DNA of 64,000 nucleotides from Trichoplax adhaerens. Its lineage: Eukaryota; Placozoa; Uniplacotomia; Trichoplacea; Trichoplacidae. Position numbers and translations under genes: made by a program. Below, in pieces: positions 1-12,698 of the stretch. Within the stretch, counting starts at the first letter, position 1. Every line of letters starts with the position of its first letter. Where the stretch lies: the NCBI RefSeq assembly GCF_000150275.1, contig NW_002060949.1, positions 5,207,193 through 5,271,192 of the forward strand. Reading direction: 5' to 3'. The notes below the pieces were generated by a model. That model was not told the DNA's origin and did no database searches. It worked only from the letters and a program-made list of their open reading frames with translations.

Positions 1-13
1 TTCATCCTTATAG

Positions 14-86
14 GCTGTTAGTTGAGGCTACAAGCACAGTAGCTGCAATTTACCCTCGTATTTCGAGAATTGCATTGGTTTCGTAG
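14..86 (+). CDS. Possible terminal exon of a gene entering from the left
   Basis: A splice acceptor (CTTATAG) ends at base 13. It is followed by one split-codon base and 23 sense codons to a TAG at 84-86. The peptide runs LLVEATSTVAAIYPRISRIA and then LVS. The preceding exon would have to end in phase 2. A good acceptor followed at once by an open frame and a clean stop is what a last exon looks like, but 73 bases are too few to name a family. All upstream exons lie outside the window. Confidence 0.35.
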
Positions 87-1373
87 AAAGTAATTCTATC
101 TTCTGTATTTGGTTGAACGTTCATAAAGTTATTTGCTTAACAATTTTATTTGCTAAACATGATGATAAACTTGTAATAATTAGTAACGATCTTTTATGTA
201 CACTCATAATAATATAAACTTAGTACTCGCTTGATTTGGCTATATTGACCGATCTACGAGTTGTAGTACTAACAGTGTTGTAGTGGAAAATCTTTTCCGA
301 TAGTACTATCGGTTACTACTGTATAGTTCACTTTATTGTGCAGTAATAACAGTGCACAAAATTTGACGTAAATCTAAAGCGTATATGCGATAATATTTAT
401 ATGGACTATATCTGATTTCTATCTTCGTCATTGTTGGTGTTGTAGCTTGCTCTATAAGATAAACCGGTTTACAGTGCCGTTGTACTAGAGTGAATATATT
501 TCCAACTTATCTCCTGTTTTAAAAGGCTATAAACTAAGACACTGTCGTGGCAAAACGGTTGCTTATATATAATTATCGGTGCCCGTATACGTTGTAGATA
601 ATAAGCAGTGTCTTAACGTCATTCAATGAGATCCATTTTTTTTATTTGTATCTGTAAAATACAGAAGAATACCGCTATATACGTATACGATATAAAATTT
701 CTTTTAGATGTATCGCTATAAGATGAGAAACAGCAATCGCTACTTCATAATTATTTAATGTTGTATTAACTATAAATCCGTTTGGATTTAACGTTGTAAT
801 ATTCTTCATGAAATAAAGAAGAAACTGTATTTAATTTTATCATCTATATTAAAGGTCTGTCATTTCGCGAATGAGTTTAATTTAATCTCTAAGTTTGCAT
901 GTATATGTGTATGTCCTTTTAATCGTAACCATTAATGTATATACAAGAATTACGTATATACGTATTTATCTTTGCCTAGCATATAGCAGTATACCATAAC
1001 TCAATCGGAAAATAATTTCTGCTCTTCGTTTACATTTTATTATGTAGATTTATAATTTGCCCTATTACCCTAATTCTATGTACTTTAATTTAAGTGAAGC
1101 ACACTTTTATAGTTTATACATGGCATCTATTGTAATATATGGAGAATAAAGTCCGCTAGGAAATATACTACCAGAAATTAGTCACTTAAAGATAGTTATG
1201 AGTGTACTGTATAAAAGCAGGTGTTTAACATGGCCTTGGAAACGCAAATTTTTATGTATCAAGAAATGCAAAACCATATTTTAGGTAAAATTATAACAGC
1301 AATTTTTCTTGTCACAAATGAAAATTTTAGCTTTATTGATTCAATACAAATGGATAAGTAGTAATTAGGCATG
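87..1373. other. AT-rich intergenic spacer
   Basis: I see no exon with convincing splice sites on either strand. On the minus strand an AATAAA polyadenylation signal (TTTATT on the plus strand, 1332-1337) lies about 40 bases beyond the UQCC2 stop and is its likely 3' end signal. The rest is low-complexity AT-rich sequence. Confidence 0.5.
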
Positions 1374-2761
1374 TTATTCCTTCTTGTCTTGAAAGAATCT
1401 TCCTAAAAATCCCTTCTTTTTTTTAGCGATTTTTTCTTGATTTTCTGATTTAATAGAATTAAAGTTTGACAAATAAGAATTAATTATATAATTATACTAC
1501 CAAAAAAATATATATATATACACATCCATCATTGCCAGTCAGGCAGCACCTATTACTAGCATGTTCTCATAAGCTTCTATTTTGTATATAGCATACTAGC
1601 ATAGCCAGCATATGTGCATGCTATGTAAGTAATAGAATCAGGACGATATGGCAGCGACAACACTCTTTAAACTATGTCAAAGTTCTAGATCGATACTATA
1701 TACAGTCGATGCAAAGGTTCTGCTCTAATACATATCTATGAAATTAAAATGAGTTTATTATTGTATACTTCTATGTGCGTCATACCTGTTGATAATAAAT
1801 ATGAATATTCTTTGGTTAAATTACCGGTGAAACTAGTATTTTTCTTCCTACGATACTAAACATAATCAATATATAACATTAGATCATTTTTTAACTAGAC
1901 CATTTCCTCAATGTATATTCGTATGTTAACCTTATTGCTTCAACTATTGTAGTAAATGTTATGAAATAGGTATAAAAATGAGTTCAAATACAAGGAATGT
2001 GGTATACGTATAGTAATAACAATGATAATTACTTTTCTGGAATTAAAAACTCAGTCTTGGTAGTAATACTGGTGAATATTGCCTTAATGTTAACATTGAA
2101 ACTGATGTAGCTATTTATCACGATGCGTTTATATTATATTTAATTGAATTCATACTCATTTTTACCTTTTGATAGTAGTAATTAGAATTTAGACGGGTTA
2201 AGTTGTTGATGACTTGCAATGGATTTTTCAGCTAAAGAGAAACGGCATATTAGATCAAGTCTATTATTAGGACAATACTGGTAGGACAGGATGTTAATTA
2301 AAATTTATTTCAATCCCTGCAAATCCATTGCAAACTGCAACAGTACTTCCATCCTGAATGGATTTAAGAAGAGTCGTTTTCTGTACTGAGCTAATCAATA
2401 AGATTGCTATGATGTTGTAGTAAGTACAATTGATTTTATGCAATTGACAAACCTACTGGAATATCAGCAAACACACTTTCTACGTTGTAATAGGATTAGC
2501 AGTTGAAATAGATTCATCAGATACAGTATATACTCTTATCTATCAACATACAAATTAATATAACGCGTTTGCATCGCAATAGTCGATCAGTCCAGTAGAT
2601 CGAGTACGGCGATGTTGATTTAGCATTCTAACCTTATCATTTTGCAAATCTTGACCAATACGATCACGTAAAACAACTGCTAAATCTCTACCAGGTTTGG
2701 TCTTATCGATCGGCCATTGTTGCATGATCTGATTAAATTTACGTAATAGTTTAGCAGACAT
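1374..2761 (-). CDS. UQCC2: Ubiquinol-cytochrome c reductase complex assembly factor 2 (UQCC2)
   Basis: Mitochondrial assembly factor that works with UQCC1 in cytochrome b biogenesis for respiratory complex III. Four exons on the minus strand: 2633-2761, 2166-2231, 1769-1855 and 1374-1496, all joined in phase 0, giving 134 residues (human about 126). The start is the ATG at 2761. Exon 1 carries the family signature, with QQWPIDKTKPGRDL matching human EEWPVDETKRGRDL. Exon 2 has TRLNSNYYYQK (human ARLHSNYYKHK). Exon 3 has NTSFTGNLTKEYSYLLST (human DTSFSGLSLEEYKLILST). The lysine-rich C-terminus (exon 4) is not conserved, so that exon is the least certain. The gene is head-to-head with IQCC, with 362 bases between start codons. 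Confidence 0.88.
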
Positions 2762-3004
2762 GGTAAGCACTGGATCAATCTACAATCTACCGTTCACTAA
2801 TTATATTATTAATGGGGAAGAAATGATCATGCTGCTAGGCTACTAGCACTGCTGTAAAATCATCGCTCTCGATATGTCGGTCTTGATTTTTGCAGCGAGC
2901 ACACTAGAAGTCAGAAATTGCCTATCTTCATGGTCATCTCTCTTTGCTTTTTCACTGCAACCATACACCATACTGAACAAAATCAACATGGCAGCTACTG
3001 ACAA

Positions 3005-3075
3005 ATCTTCCGTCCATGGTACAATACAGTACAGTACTATAGACTGTAGAGTTTTGTACTGTACGCTACGGTCCA
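3005..3075. promoter_or_regulatory. TGTAC-rich tract in the UQCC2/IQCC bidirectional promoter region
   Basis: Runs of TACAGTACAGTACT and TTGTACTGTACG lie between the two divergent start codons (2761 and 3124). The sequence is self-complementary. Similar tracts recur upstream of several other genes in this window. Promoter function is an inference from position only. Confidence 0.35.
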
Positions 3076-3123
3076 CAGATTCAAAGATTCAATTCGGCGG
3101 CAAGAAGCATCAAAACAACCAAA

Positions 3124-5639
3124 ATGGCTTCGCATATTGATCCATCGAAGGCTGCCATAAGAATCCAGGCAAGCAATCTATTAATGTTATTATACAGTGA
3201 AATGACACAGTTGTCATCTATTACGATAGTAGACTTACATATTAGGAATTGGTTATTTGCAACATGGTTGAAATTGACGTTTAGTAAAATACATAAAACA
3301 TGCCTAAAGTTCAACAAGATGCTGCAAGCAAACTAGGAGAACTAGCGAGCACCGTAGTATTCTATAGCTTATGAACTTGAAACAAACTAAAATGAAACTT
3401 TTAGCTAGTAGATGTCATCTCCCTTAAATATCACTTTTATAGCCCATGTGTAACCCGTGGATCGAATCATTCTTGTTGATGTTGTACATAACATACTTAG
3501 CATATTGACCACGATTAAAGGCTATGAACCTATACTGTAGGCGTGAACTAATAAACAGTATCATGATAACACATAGAAGGGGGTCTCATAGGGATAAACT
3601 TTAGCTTTACTAAGCATTGATCGACATTTTGAAATCATAAGACCAACTGCTGTACGACTTTTTGTGAACTGTGCTACTATCTCGGTCAAAGCTAAATCAA
3701 TACTTTGACAATTTTTGTAAACATGTATGTGTACGTACGTTTACATTCTATGTAATATTGACACATACTGTACTGTATTAATTATTGAATTAGAAGTGTA
3801 TATCTCCCTTTTTATAGGCTGCTTTTCGTTCATACCGCGTGAGAAAAAAATTACAACATGTTCGCCGCGAATTGGAGGACATAACAACCGATCTTGATTC
3901 CGGATATGTTGCTATAACTTGGACAAAATCTAACTTACCATGTAATCCATTATTTCATTCCAAAAAATCGACAGATTCGAGGTCAGATAATGAACTACAT
4001 AAAATTTGAAATACTGTTGTTAGTTCTTACTACCAGATTACTTTTACGTATCACTTTACCCTTATCGTATATGTATATGACTGGAAGCAATACAGTGTCT
4101 ATGTTTATGATTGTATGCTCGTATATTGCATCTTACATTTCTCCTGCCTTGCAGTAAACTTTTGCCTGTAACCAATAGCCATGACGATAGCAATCTAACA
4201 AATAAATTATCAACTATTGATAATGATATCACTGGTAAGACTTTTTACATAGCTGTTGCTTAATATAAAAACAGGGGGTAAATAAATATAACATTTCTAA
4301 TTAATCACTACTGTCTTAACAGACGATCTTGAAGAGGAAAATGATCTGCTAAACATATACGTAAATTCAAAAGTGAAGGGAGAAAAAGAAAACAATGATA
4401 CACTATTATCAGAAGGGTCTAGTCCTGGCAGTTCTCCAGACGATGCTAATTCGGAGAAATTAAAAGATTTTGATGTTATTCCAGAAGCAGATAGCACGAC
4501 TAAAACTAGTATTTTAATCAAAGAGTCTTCGAGCAACAATGCAAGTTCCGAGAGTGATACTAAATTGGAGAGCGTTACCCTATCTAACATAAAAGAAAAG
4601 GAACATAAAGATGGAGATAACAACGATGAAACAATGACAACAAATATCCTATACACGGAATCCAAAGAACGTGGTGAGCTCACACCTGAAACATCGCTTG
4701 ATTCAGCGAATGATGAGGAGCCGAAAGAAGATGATGTTGCAAATAATAATAATAATAATGGTAACAAAGAGATATTATCCAACACCGAAAGTCAGATTTC
4801 ATCCGATTGTCATCCATGCGATAATTCAATCCCTAAAGGTATAGTAAGGCTTTTACTTAAATGACTTTGAATTTTTAATGTACTGCAATTATTTTCCATT
4901 TGTAAGGAAAAATTTTTGTAAATTTCGTTCAAAATTCCTATAGGTAGAAATGAAGATGACGCACCCCAAGCGATGGAAGATCAAGATAGGATTCCTAATG
5001 TTGAAAATGAAAAGGCATATAACAACGATGCTAATCATAACAGAAATGTGGTCAACAATCCAGATCTAGAGAGTAATGATCCGATGATAAATCCTAACAA
5101 TGACTTTAAAGTACCAACTCCAACGTTGGTGCCAACACAAGATAATAAAATAAATATTGCTTCTATTAACGATTCCTGGGATATGATTGGTAATATGTCA
5201 TATATAAATCGAAGGGAAAATGTGGAGTATGGTTAGTAAGGAATAATGCTGTTTTCGAAAATTTAAGCAGCGCTTATTGATAATAGACTGCACGGTTGAC
5301 AGTATTTGAAACTATTTTTATACTAGATAAGTATCCGAAAGATATGAATAGCCTTCTAAAGTTACGTCGTGAACTAGCTACAGAATTACTCTGGATAGAA
5401 CAAGCGATTTTTAGTAGAAAAAATGTGAGTATACCTAAGTCACCTCTTCAGTTTAGCTATTAGGAAGATGTACAGTACTTCAACGAAATGTATGTACAAA
5501 TTTTTTAAATCTCTATAAGAATTGTGCATCGTTCTTTAGACCATACATGATCTCTTCAAATATCATAATGATGCTTTTTCTTTATCAGTGCTTAAAAATT
5601 AAAGCTCGATGTCGAAATGACGAGATATTTCCAGAATAA
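3124..5639 (+). CDS. IQCC: IQ motif-containing protein C (IQCC) ortholog
   Basis: Seven exons: 3124-3168, 3818-3981, 4155-4234, 4323-4838, 4944-5231, 5327-5424 and 5589-5639, giving 413 residues (human about 466). The calmodulin-binding IQ motif is created exactly at the first splice junction: RIQ from exon 1 joins AAFRSYRVRKKL from exon 2. Next comes a short helix plus a TWTKSNLP segment resembling QWTEGRIP of human IQCC. The middle (residues 90-370) is acidic, Ser/Asn-rich and looks disordered. A conserved C-terminal helix, LATELLWIEQAIFSRK, matches human LAMELLWLQQAINSRK. Intron 1 starts with GC, not GT (CAG|GCAAGC). An AATAAA signal at 5635-5640 overlaps the stop codon. The cellular role of the family is poorly known; the IQ motif suggests calmodulin binding. 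Confidence 0.85.
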
Positions 5640-5687
5640 ATTAAAGATTAGAATCATTGGATCATACCCTACCAACGGACCAACCAT

Positions 5688-5952
5688 TCAACCTATAAAG
5701 AAATTTCTACTCATGATCAATTTTTGAGCCTGGCTTATATATCCACAAATTTTTGTATTTTCTGTATATACTGTACATACTGTATGCCAACGATGTTGAT
5801 CGGTTGACAGTAGGATTGATACTGTAAAATTATGCGTGCAATGAACATTTTTGTACTTTTGTTCTATATGTGAAATTGCTGATTTTGCTGCTGATCTTAC
5901 TGCTCCTTCATCCAAGTTTCCGAGTAGGGATGATAACCCTTCAGGCTGTAGG
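5688..5952 (-). CDS. Possible exon of an unknown gene
   Basis: An 88-codon open frame on the minus strand follows an acceptor-like CCCTACAG. It begins PEGLSSLLGNLDEGAVRSAA, continues KSAISHIEQKYKN and ends in a TGA. No in-frame ATG lies near its beginning, so it would need an upstream exon, which I did not find. The first 35 residues look protein-like (helical and charged), while the rest may be intron read-through after a donor. I do not recognise the family. It could equally be chance in AT-rich DNA. Confidence 0.18.
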
Positions 5953-6940
5953 GTATTTATAAGCTTGCTTGAATAGCTGATCTACCCAACTCAAAGTAGT
6001 TTTACTTTAGTGGCAATACGTGATATTCATGGTACATATTAAATGCTCCATTTTTAGGTCACTAGATACACCATGATTTTATATATGATATAATATATGT
6101 CACGATATCATGTTGTACTGTAGAGCATAATTTATATAACATATACAGTATACTGCCGGCAATATTTCTATGTTATATTGATTTTGATTTATTTATTTAT
6201 GATGTCAATGTGTCATCTTTGATATATGTTTAATGATTTTATATATAATATTATAGTATCTCTAGATCTGTATATAGTATAAATGGATATTGTCAATATA
6301 TCATCGATGCATCTTTAATAACATTTTTCGACAATATTGTACAGTATGCGTACTATACAGAGTATCATTTTATGATGTACACCTTTGGTGTTTTCTGTCA
6401 GTAATTAATTCATTAAAATAATTAATAAAACAATTTTATATACGCTATACGCTATAGCATGATTGAAACATGGCCGAGTGATCGTCTCATTTCACCGATA
6501 GAATACCTTATCACAATAAAAAATGAGAATTATTTCAGCTTGTGTTATGATAATTACAAGATTATTCCATAGTAATGCCGATTCCATGATGGGCACATAT
6601 TTTATCAAATAGATGCTATATCAACGGAATATTTTACCAATATTAATTGATTTATTATGGCATGCAAATGTTATTGATCACATACGAAATGCAATCTCGC
6701 AAGACGATAGCACACATCATGGAACGATCGCCGTGCTGCCATGAAGCAGCTAAACATAATAATATCATATAGACATTTTTGTAACACGATTGCATTAGTA
6801 CGATCACTCTAGACTCGGTAGCCACTGTCAATTTAAACTGCTATCCTAATTAATACCATCAATTTTGAATAAATTGCATGGAAAAGTTGGATGAATACCT
6901 TCAATTCTGTAGTATAGTAGAGTACTTTTAGTACCTCTAT
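5953..6940. other. AT-rich spacer upstream of TMEM241
   Basis: Very AT-rich with short TATATGATATAATATAT-like palindromic stretches around 6080-6100 and 6240-6260. I see no exon with supportable splice sites. Confidence 0.4.
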
Positions 6941-6944
6941 GGCC

Positions 6945-7175
6945 GTACAGTACTATGGTAATTCGTAAAGGCTTCCAGTAGTAGTCAGTACAGTACTGTA
7001 CAGTACAGTGCAGTAACGGACCACTGGAAGGAAACCGGTTTTCTTCCGACTACAGTGTACAATACATTCACACAACTCCGTCGAACTGTACACTGTACAC
7101 TGTACGGTACTGTACCATTGATACCGTTACAGTTTTCCAGTACTGTACTGTACTGTACCATAGCTGTAGTCAGTG
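6945..7175. promoter_or_regulatory. Dense TGTAC tract upstream of TMEM241
   Basis: Contains GTACAGTACTGTACAGTACAG around 6988-7008, split by one base from further copies, then repeated ACTGTACACTGTAC and TACTGTACTGTACTGTACC at 7085-7160. Every run is a permutation of the pentamer TGTAC or its complement, so the strand can pair with itself. It ends about 150 bases before the TMEM241 start codon. A regulatory role is inferred only from repeated placement near gene starts. Confidence 0.4.
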
Positions 7176-7328
7176 TACCGTATCAGGTGGTACTACCACC
7201 AGTCAAGTCCCACCTGTCGCCATTCACCATACTGCAAATGGCTTATAGCAATGTATCTTCAAAATATGGCGCAATGCTTGAAGATTCTAACCTGAAATAG
7301 ATGAAGTTTATTGCTTTAAGACTTCAAA

Positions 7329-10300
7329 ATGGGCAAGGAAGAAATTGGCGAGAAAAGAAAGTCATGGAAATTAGTTTTACTCTTTGTTAATTATTGCATT
7401 TTTAGTGTTGCAACAACATTCGTCAATAAGGTAAAGTAGAGTAGGCTAGACAAGAAACGTTTCGCTTTAGTTTCGCTCTTGGTATCCAAGCCAACATCAA
7501 CTTGACGACCTGAGCCTGTAAAATTTCTCAATTTATTCTTCATGAATTGATTCATGACATGTCTGTTATGATAGAATACTTTAATGTATGGATATATTGA
7601 TACTATAGAAGAATGCGTGTAGCGAACTCAAAAATAACCTACTGTCATTGAGTAAGAAAAGCACTTCGCTGCATCACTCACTCTAATACCATTCATTTAT
7701 ATCTACAGTATATAACATCAACAACAAGGGTTAAAACCACTATGGCAAACCATTTTAGGCTACGTAGTTGCCTGCCATTTTATAAATTGGCTTAGGATTG
7801 ATAATCTTCTATGTATGGTACCGAAAATAATCTTGCATCCATAGAATGTCGTCCATTCGTTGTTGACCTTACGCTTCTTATACTCTACAGTAGTTGTATA
7901 CCATTCAACCGCTTATTGAAATACTGTCGAATAAATAACATCAAACTTTAAGATACGCTACTGTACAGTAAACTTGAATTATGTGGTGATATCGTCATAC
8001 GGATACCTTAAATTTCCATACTATAAAATCTATGAATACCATTTTCTGTTATAAACTGGGTACAATTTTACACAGTAGTCGAGTCCACAACATTCCTACA
8101 ACGTTTACTCTGTACTATTCGTTACATCAACTCTTGCAAATAAAAGATGATTTTTTGATGTTGATAGACGTAATATATGTACGTATTGGAATGTATGTGA
8201 AAGTTAGTTTACAGAAATTGCACGATGGTGTAGTTCTGTAAGTTCTTCCATATGCGAGAAAATATGGACCATTACCAGCATTATTACAACAGTTTATAAC
8301 CATTACTGTTCTATGGGTACAATTCGAATTCAGTTATCGATGATTGCTAAACTGAATAAATGATTCCTTTGTGATAATGATTGCCTAATTGGATAGCTTT
8401 ACGAGTAATAAATTATAAGAATGATCATCTAATACATAGCAGCGCAATAATTAAGATAAACTTATCTACATTTAACGATAAAATTAAATTGACAATGTGC
8501 GTGCTTAAAAATAACAAATTCTGCTATGCCTTCAATATCTGATTTGACTATTTGCAATCCAATCACCTCTTTCTTGCCTTTCTCTATTTTAGTATGTTCT
8601 ATCCGTGATTGGATTTACTTTTCCAACCATATTCTTAAGGTATAGTAGTCCTAGCATCCTAAAGTAAAATGATCAAAATAAGAAGTTCGATATACTGTAA
8701 CATAAATGATCCCAGATAAACTGGTTAGTATCTACACTGAAATTATAGACACAATATCTTGCCATACAGTATAGATTACTTCTTGTTACCAATTGTATAC
8801 CATAGACCATCACGAGTAAGCTAAATTGCTTGTAAATAACCAATAACTGAGAGTCAGTTTTACTGAAATAATCACAAGCATATCACTGTAGATTTTAGTT
8901 ACAGACGATGTATTCTAGACATCCTACTTTATGATTAATTGTTTTAACATATTGCCGAATGGGAATAACAGAGATAAATGTCGCCAAAACTATTATTTAT
9001 TGATAGATACGTATGCTTTTTGTTAAATATATCAAACATATCTTAATATAGAAATTATTTAAAAGTATTTATTGCTTCCCAATTTCTGATTCTTTCTATG
9101 TCGCATCGAATTGTTTTACTATATAATTATATTCAACTATTAGCTGGCAAACGGCAGTCGGTGTCTGTCTTTTCAAACTACTTGCAAGAATGGGTTATAT
9201 AGACCTTGGCAATATTGATAGGTATGCTGGATGGCTATTACAAATACTATAACTTTCTCTTGTATACTACCTTTGTTACAATACGCATATAATGTCATAT
9301 GTAAAATTTTCTTGCATACCCTACATGGGAACCCATAAAACAGTATCATTCTGATAGTCATATGCAATATTTGAATGGTTCTATTCACTTTGTTCCTAGG
9401 AGTTTGCTATTTTACTCAGAAATAATACGGCTCTCAAACCGCATTTAATAACAGTACTAGACTAAGTGTAACAATTTCGTAAAAGTACATTTACGATAGC
9501 GCCAATATTCAAATAAATTCTCTTAAGAGATATTATATCCATCACTGGCAGATTTTTATTATACTACTATTAACAAATATCACATTGGATGATGGTAGAA
9601 TTTATTAAAACGATATTGTACGCATTATTATATCTTTTAAATGATATATAAATTTCATTGGAATCAATTTTACTGTTAAGCAAGGAAATCTATATATCTT
9701 ATTGCACAAACGATGTATTTCTTGTGGCATGATTTACTTAGGAAAGCAGTTATTCAATGGCTACCTGCTATGATTTTATTTGTGTGTATGGCGTATTCTG
9801 GTTCAAGATCACTTTCAATGACTGTATGCATTAATAGATATGATTAATGTCTTTAAGAATAGGACTTATCAAATATTGTCAACTCAATATTATCTTATCG
9901 TGCTGTTGAAACTGTTGACTGATTTTATATAGATCCTTCCTGTATGGATAATTGTATATAATGTTGTATACGTATTAATAGCTTGCGGAGATTGGGTAAT
10001 CCATAAAAAGGTACAAATTTATTGGCCTTTCAATTTAAGTTTTCACCTCAATCTCGAACGATTAACACTGCAATGCAATCTTATCTATAGGTTCCAACGT
10101 TTGCCACTCAAGTTTGGTAATACTTTGTAATCTGGCTTACTAATCATCGTTAATTGTTTCAAGTAAAATTACTAAATAACTTTAATTTTATAGTGCAATT
10201 ATAGTAGTATTTTCAGCTGTAATGGTTGGACACACTGATTCTCAGGTAAGTGATAATATGATCCACACCTTTGAGAGGCATTAAAGTTTTTAGTAGTTAC

Positions 10301-11370
10301 CAAATCTTTAAATAAACACACTACTATTAATTGAACAATAAATTCTATAAATCGATGTATCCTTTAATAAATGCTACAAATAATTAAACTGGGCGACAGT
10401 GTTTCACAATAGTGACCTTTGGGCTTTTACAGTTTGATGACATGGGATATGCATGGATGGAGTTTCACTGCTTTTGCGCTGGATTGTATACTTTATATGC
10501 ACAGGCCAAGCAAGATGAGATCAAATTGAATGAATTTGCCAAATTATTTTTAAATTTTGTATTTACGTAAGAATTGCTTATGTGATGTTTCAATTTTTAC
10601 CCTAGCCGCTAGATTTCATATTTTTAATGACTTTCCTTGCTTAACCCTAACAGTGTTGCAGTTCTTCTCCCTTCAAGCTTTATAACAGGTTCACAAATAC
10701 TACTGTAAAGGTTGAATTCGTGAGCGACATACAGAGATCTAATCAAATTCTGTTCAATTTTTTGATATTAACCGTATTGTAGGACAAATATATGAAGTTA
10801 TTAAATTTCCTGCTATTTATTTTGGTAGATTTTATTTTGGCTGCTTTCTTAGGTAAACCAGTGCAGTTAGCTAATACAATTGACTAAAAATTTTTCACTA
10901 CATAGCTTTAAAGAATCCACTTAGTTAATCCTACTTACATTTACCGTTTATTTTTCAAATCTAGTGGGATATTTGGGACAATGCTGAGCGTAACAAGTAT
11001 ATGGGTATTAAATGAAACAAATACAACTACAGTTGGCATTATCAGCACTATAAATAAGGTTAAAAATATCTAGCAAATGAATCAAATTACCCATACTTAA
11101 TAATATTCTCCTTAACTCTTCATATGAACTACCAGGTCCCAATGACTCTTTTGTCGGTAGTGCTTTTCAAAATGACTCATAATACAGAAAACATTGTTTG
11201 GTAATATGCCTTGGGTATACGATTATCATTCCAACATTAATTGTTCTAATATGGCTAATTTCTCATTTAATTCATTTAGCATCGCGTTTGGATTAGCTAG
11301 TGGATTTGCTTTCTTTGTTACTAAGTACCAAGATGTTAGCAGAGTTGCTCCCATGGTTTCAGTTACATAA
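7329..11370 (+). CDS. TMEM241: TMEM241, VRG4-like nucleotide-sugar transporter
   Basis: Multi-pass Golgi/ER membrane protein of the drug/metabolite transporter fold, related to yeast GDP-mannose transporter Vrg4. Thirteen exons: 7329-7430, 8593-8639, 9144-9221, 9742-9823, 9933-10010, 10091-10116, 10194-10245, 10433-10566, 10654-10688, 10783-10852, 10965-11058, 11136-11200 and 11280-11370. All phases agree, giving 317 residues (human about 296). Matches to human include YVLSVIGFTFPTIF (human YVLSVLKFTYPTLF), QWLPAMILFVCMAYSGSRSL (human VWLPASVLFVGIIYAGSRAL) and GHTDSQFDDMGYAW (human PFNDSQFNPDGYFW). About ten hydrophobic segments are visible. Two ATGs lie upstream (7055, 7238) in other frames, but the start at 7329 leads straight into the conserved first membrane segment. 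The exact sugar substrate is not predictable from sequence. Confidence 0.9.
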
Positions 11371-12698
11371 ATAGCCATGTAAAATTTATATCAAGCTACC
11401 GGATATAGCCCAAACAATTCATGCACCTCGGAAACTTAAATCTAGTATATATGCTATTCTCTATTTCATAAGTATTAATATTGATTTTATTTCAAAAAGA
11501 TGTCATTCCAAAAATGTAACTAGATGCCAATTAATCTTGCCAATACAATCGCTGTAAAATGTTTAAATTAATCATTATTATAATTAACCAAAGTTATGGA
11601 CGACTTGGTGGTAAATAAGAAAATATCTGGATTGAGTGCATATTGCCTCAGGCTTACCTCTAAGATTTAGTTTAGAATATTGTAATATATCAATTTTCTA
11701 TTGATATTAGTGATGCTTGGAGAATGTTAACCATTGGATACGAAATTATAGCAAATGTACAGTTTGTCCATTCCGTAGTACGATACCGTACATGTACTAC
11801 TGCATCTTGTTGCATTTAAGTAACATATAGTAAGCTTATAAGCAAATCTTACGCCGTACAAAACCTATAACAACAAAACGTATTGCTATACTTGCTTCAG
11901 TGAAGAGATTAGTGATCTGAAATGTACATATTAATGTTATTACAAATGATTACATGTGATGTAATTAATACACTCACCTATGTTTATATCATTAATATTA
12001 GCTCCTCGCATGAAGTATGTTTTCAGTTATACTTTACTTTAAATATCAATTACGAAGCGGTAAATTGGTAAAGGAATAAAATTGTGGTATTGTATAAATC
12101 AATGCCTATATCATAATTCTATAACTCAGACATAAATTCTCTGTCTTACGGTACTATTACGATAAAATTAATTAATATCAAATATAGCATAAATTATCTA
12201 AATTAGTAGAATTGAAGGTATTAATATTGTACGTGTACGCCTATAAGTTGAATTGCATTTTTATTTAATCAGAAAATTCATTATGATATGCAAATAAAAT
12301 ATGAATAAGAAAATTAATATTAGGTATTAAATATTGCAAACTTGATATCGATAATTTCTTGTATCCATCATTATCATGCAACTTAAAGTCAGTTAGTTTT
12401 GAATTGAAATTAAAATTTGCTCGGTTTTTGGTTTTTTATGTGAATATAATTAGTATCCTCATCTGATATACCATAAACAGAACCCAATAATTAGATTAAT
12501 TATCTATTAGACTTTAATAAAAGTAAAGCTGCTATAGAATTACTACAAATATAACATATTATCAGAAAGGGCTTCATAAGTACGCAAAAATATTTCTCCA
12601 TTTTTGGTTAATGTTAACTTGTATATAATTTTGGTTTATATAATTATAAATAATTACAGCAGCGATCGATATGACTTTTAAATTGTCATCATGTTGAA
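11371..12698. other. Tail-to-tail spacer between TMEM241 and the iminopeptidase gene
   Basis: Both flanking genes end here. The stretch is AT-rich (long A/T runs around 12000-12650). I find no exon or RNA gene in it; it presumably holds the two 3' untranslated regions. Confidence 0.5.

Noticed and set aside
4297-4785. 162-codon Ser/Leu-rich minus-strand frame
   Set aside because: Antisense shadow of the acidic IQCC exon 4, whose frame is supported by splice phases on both sides.
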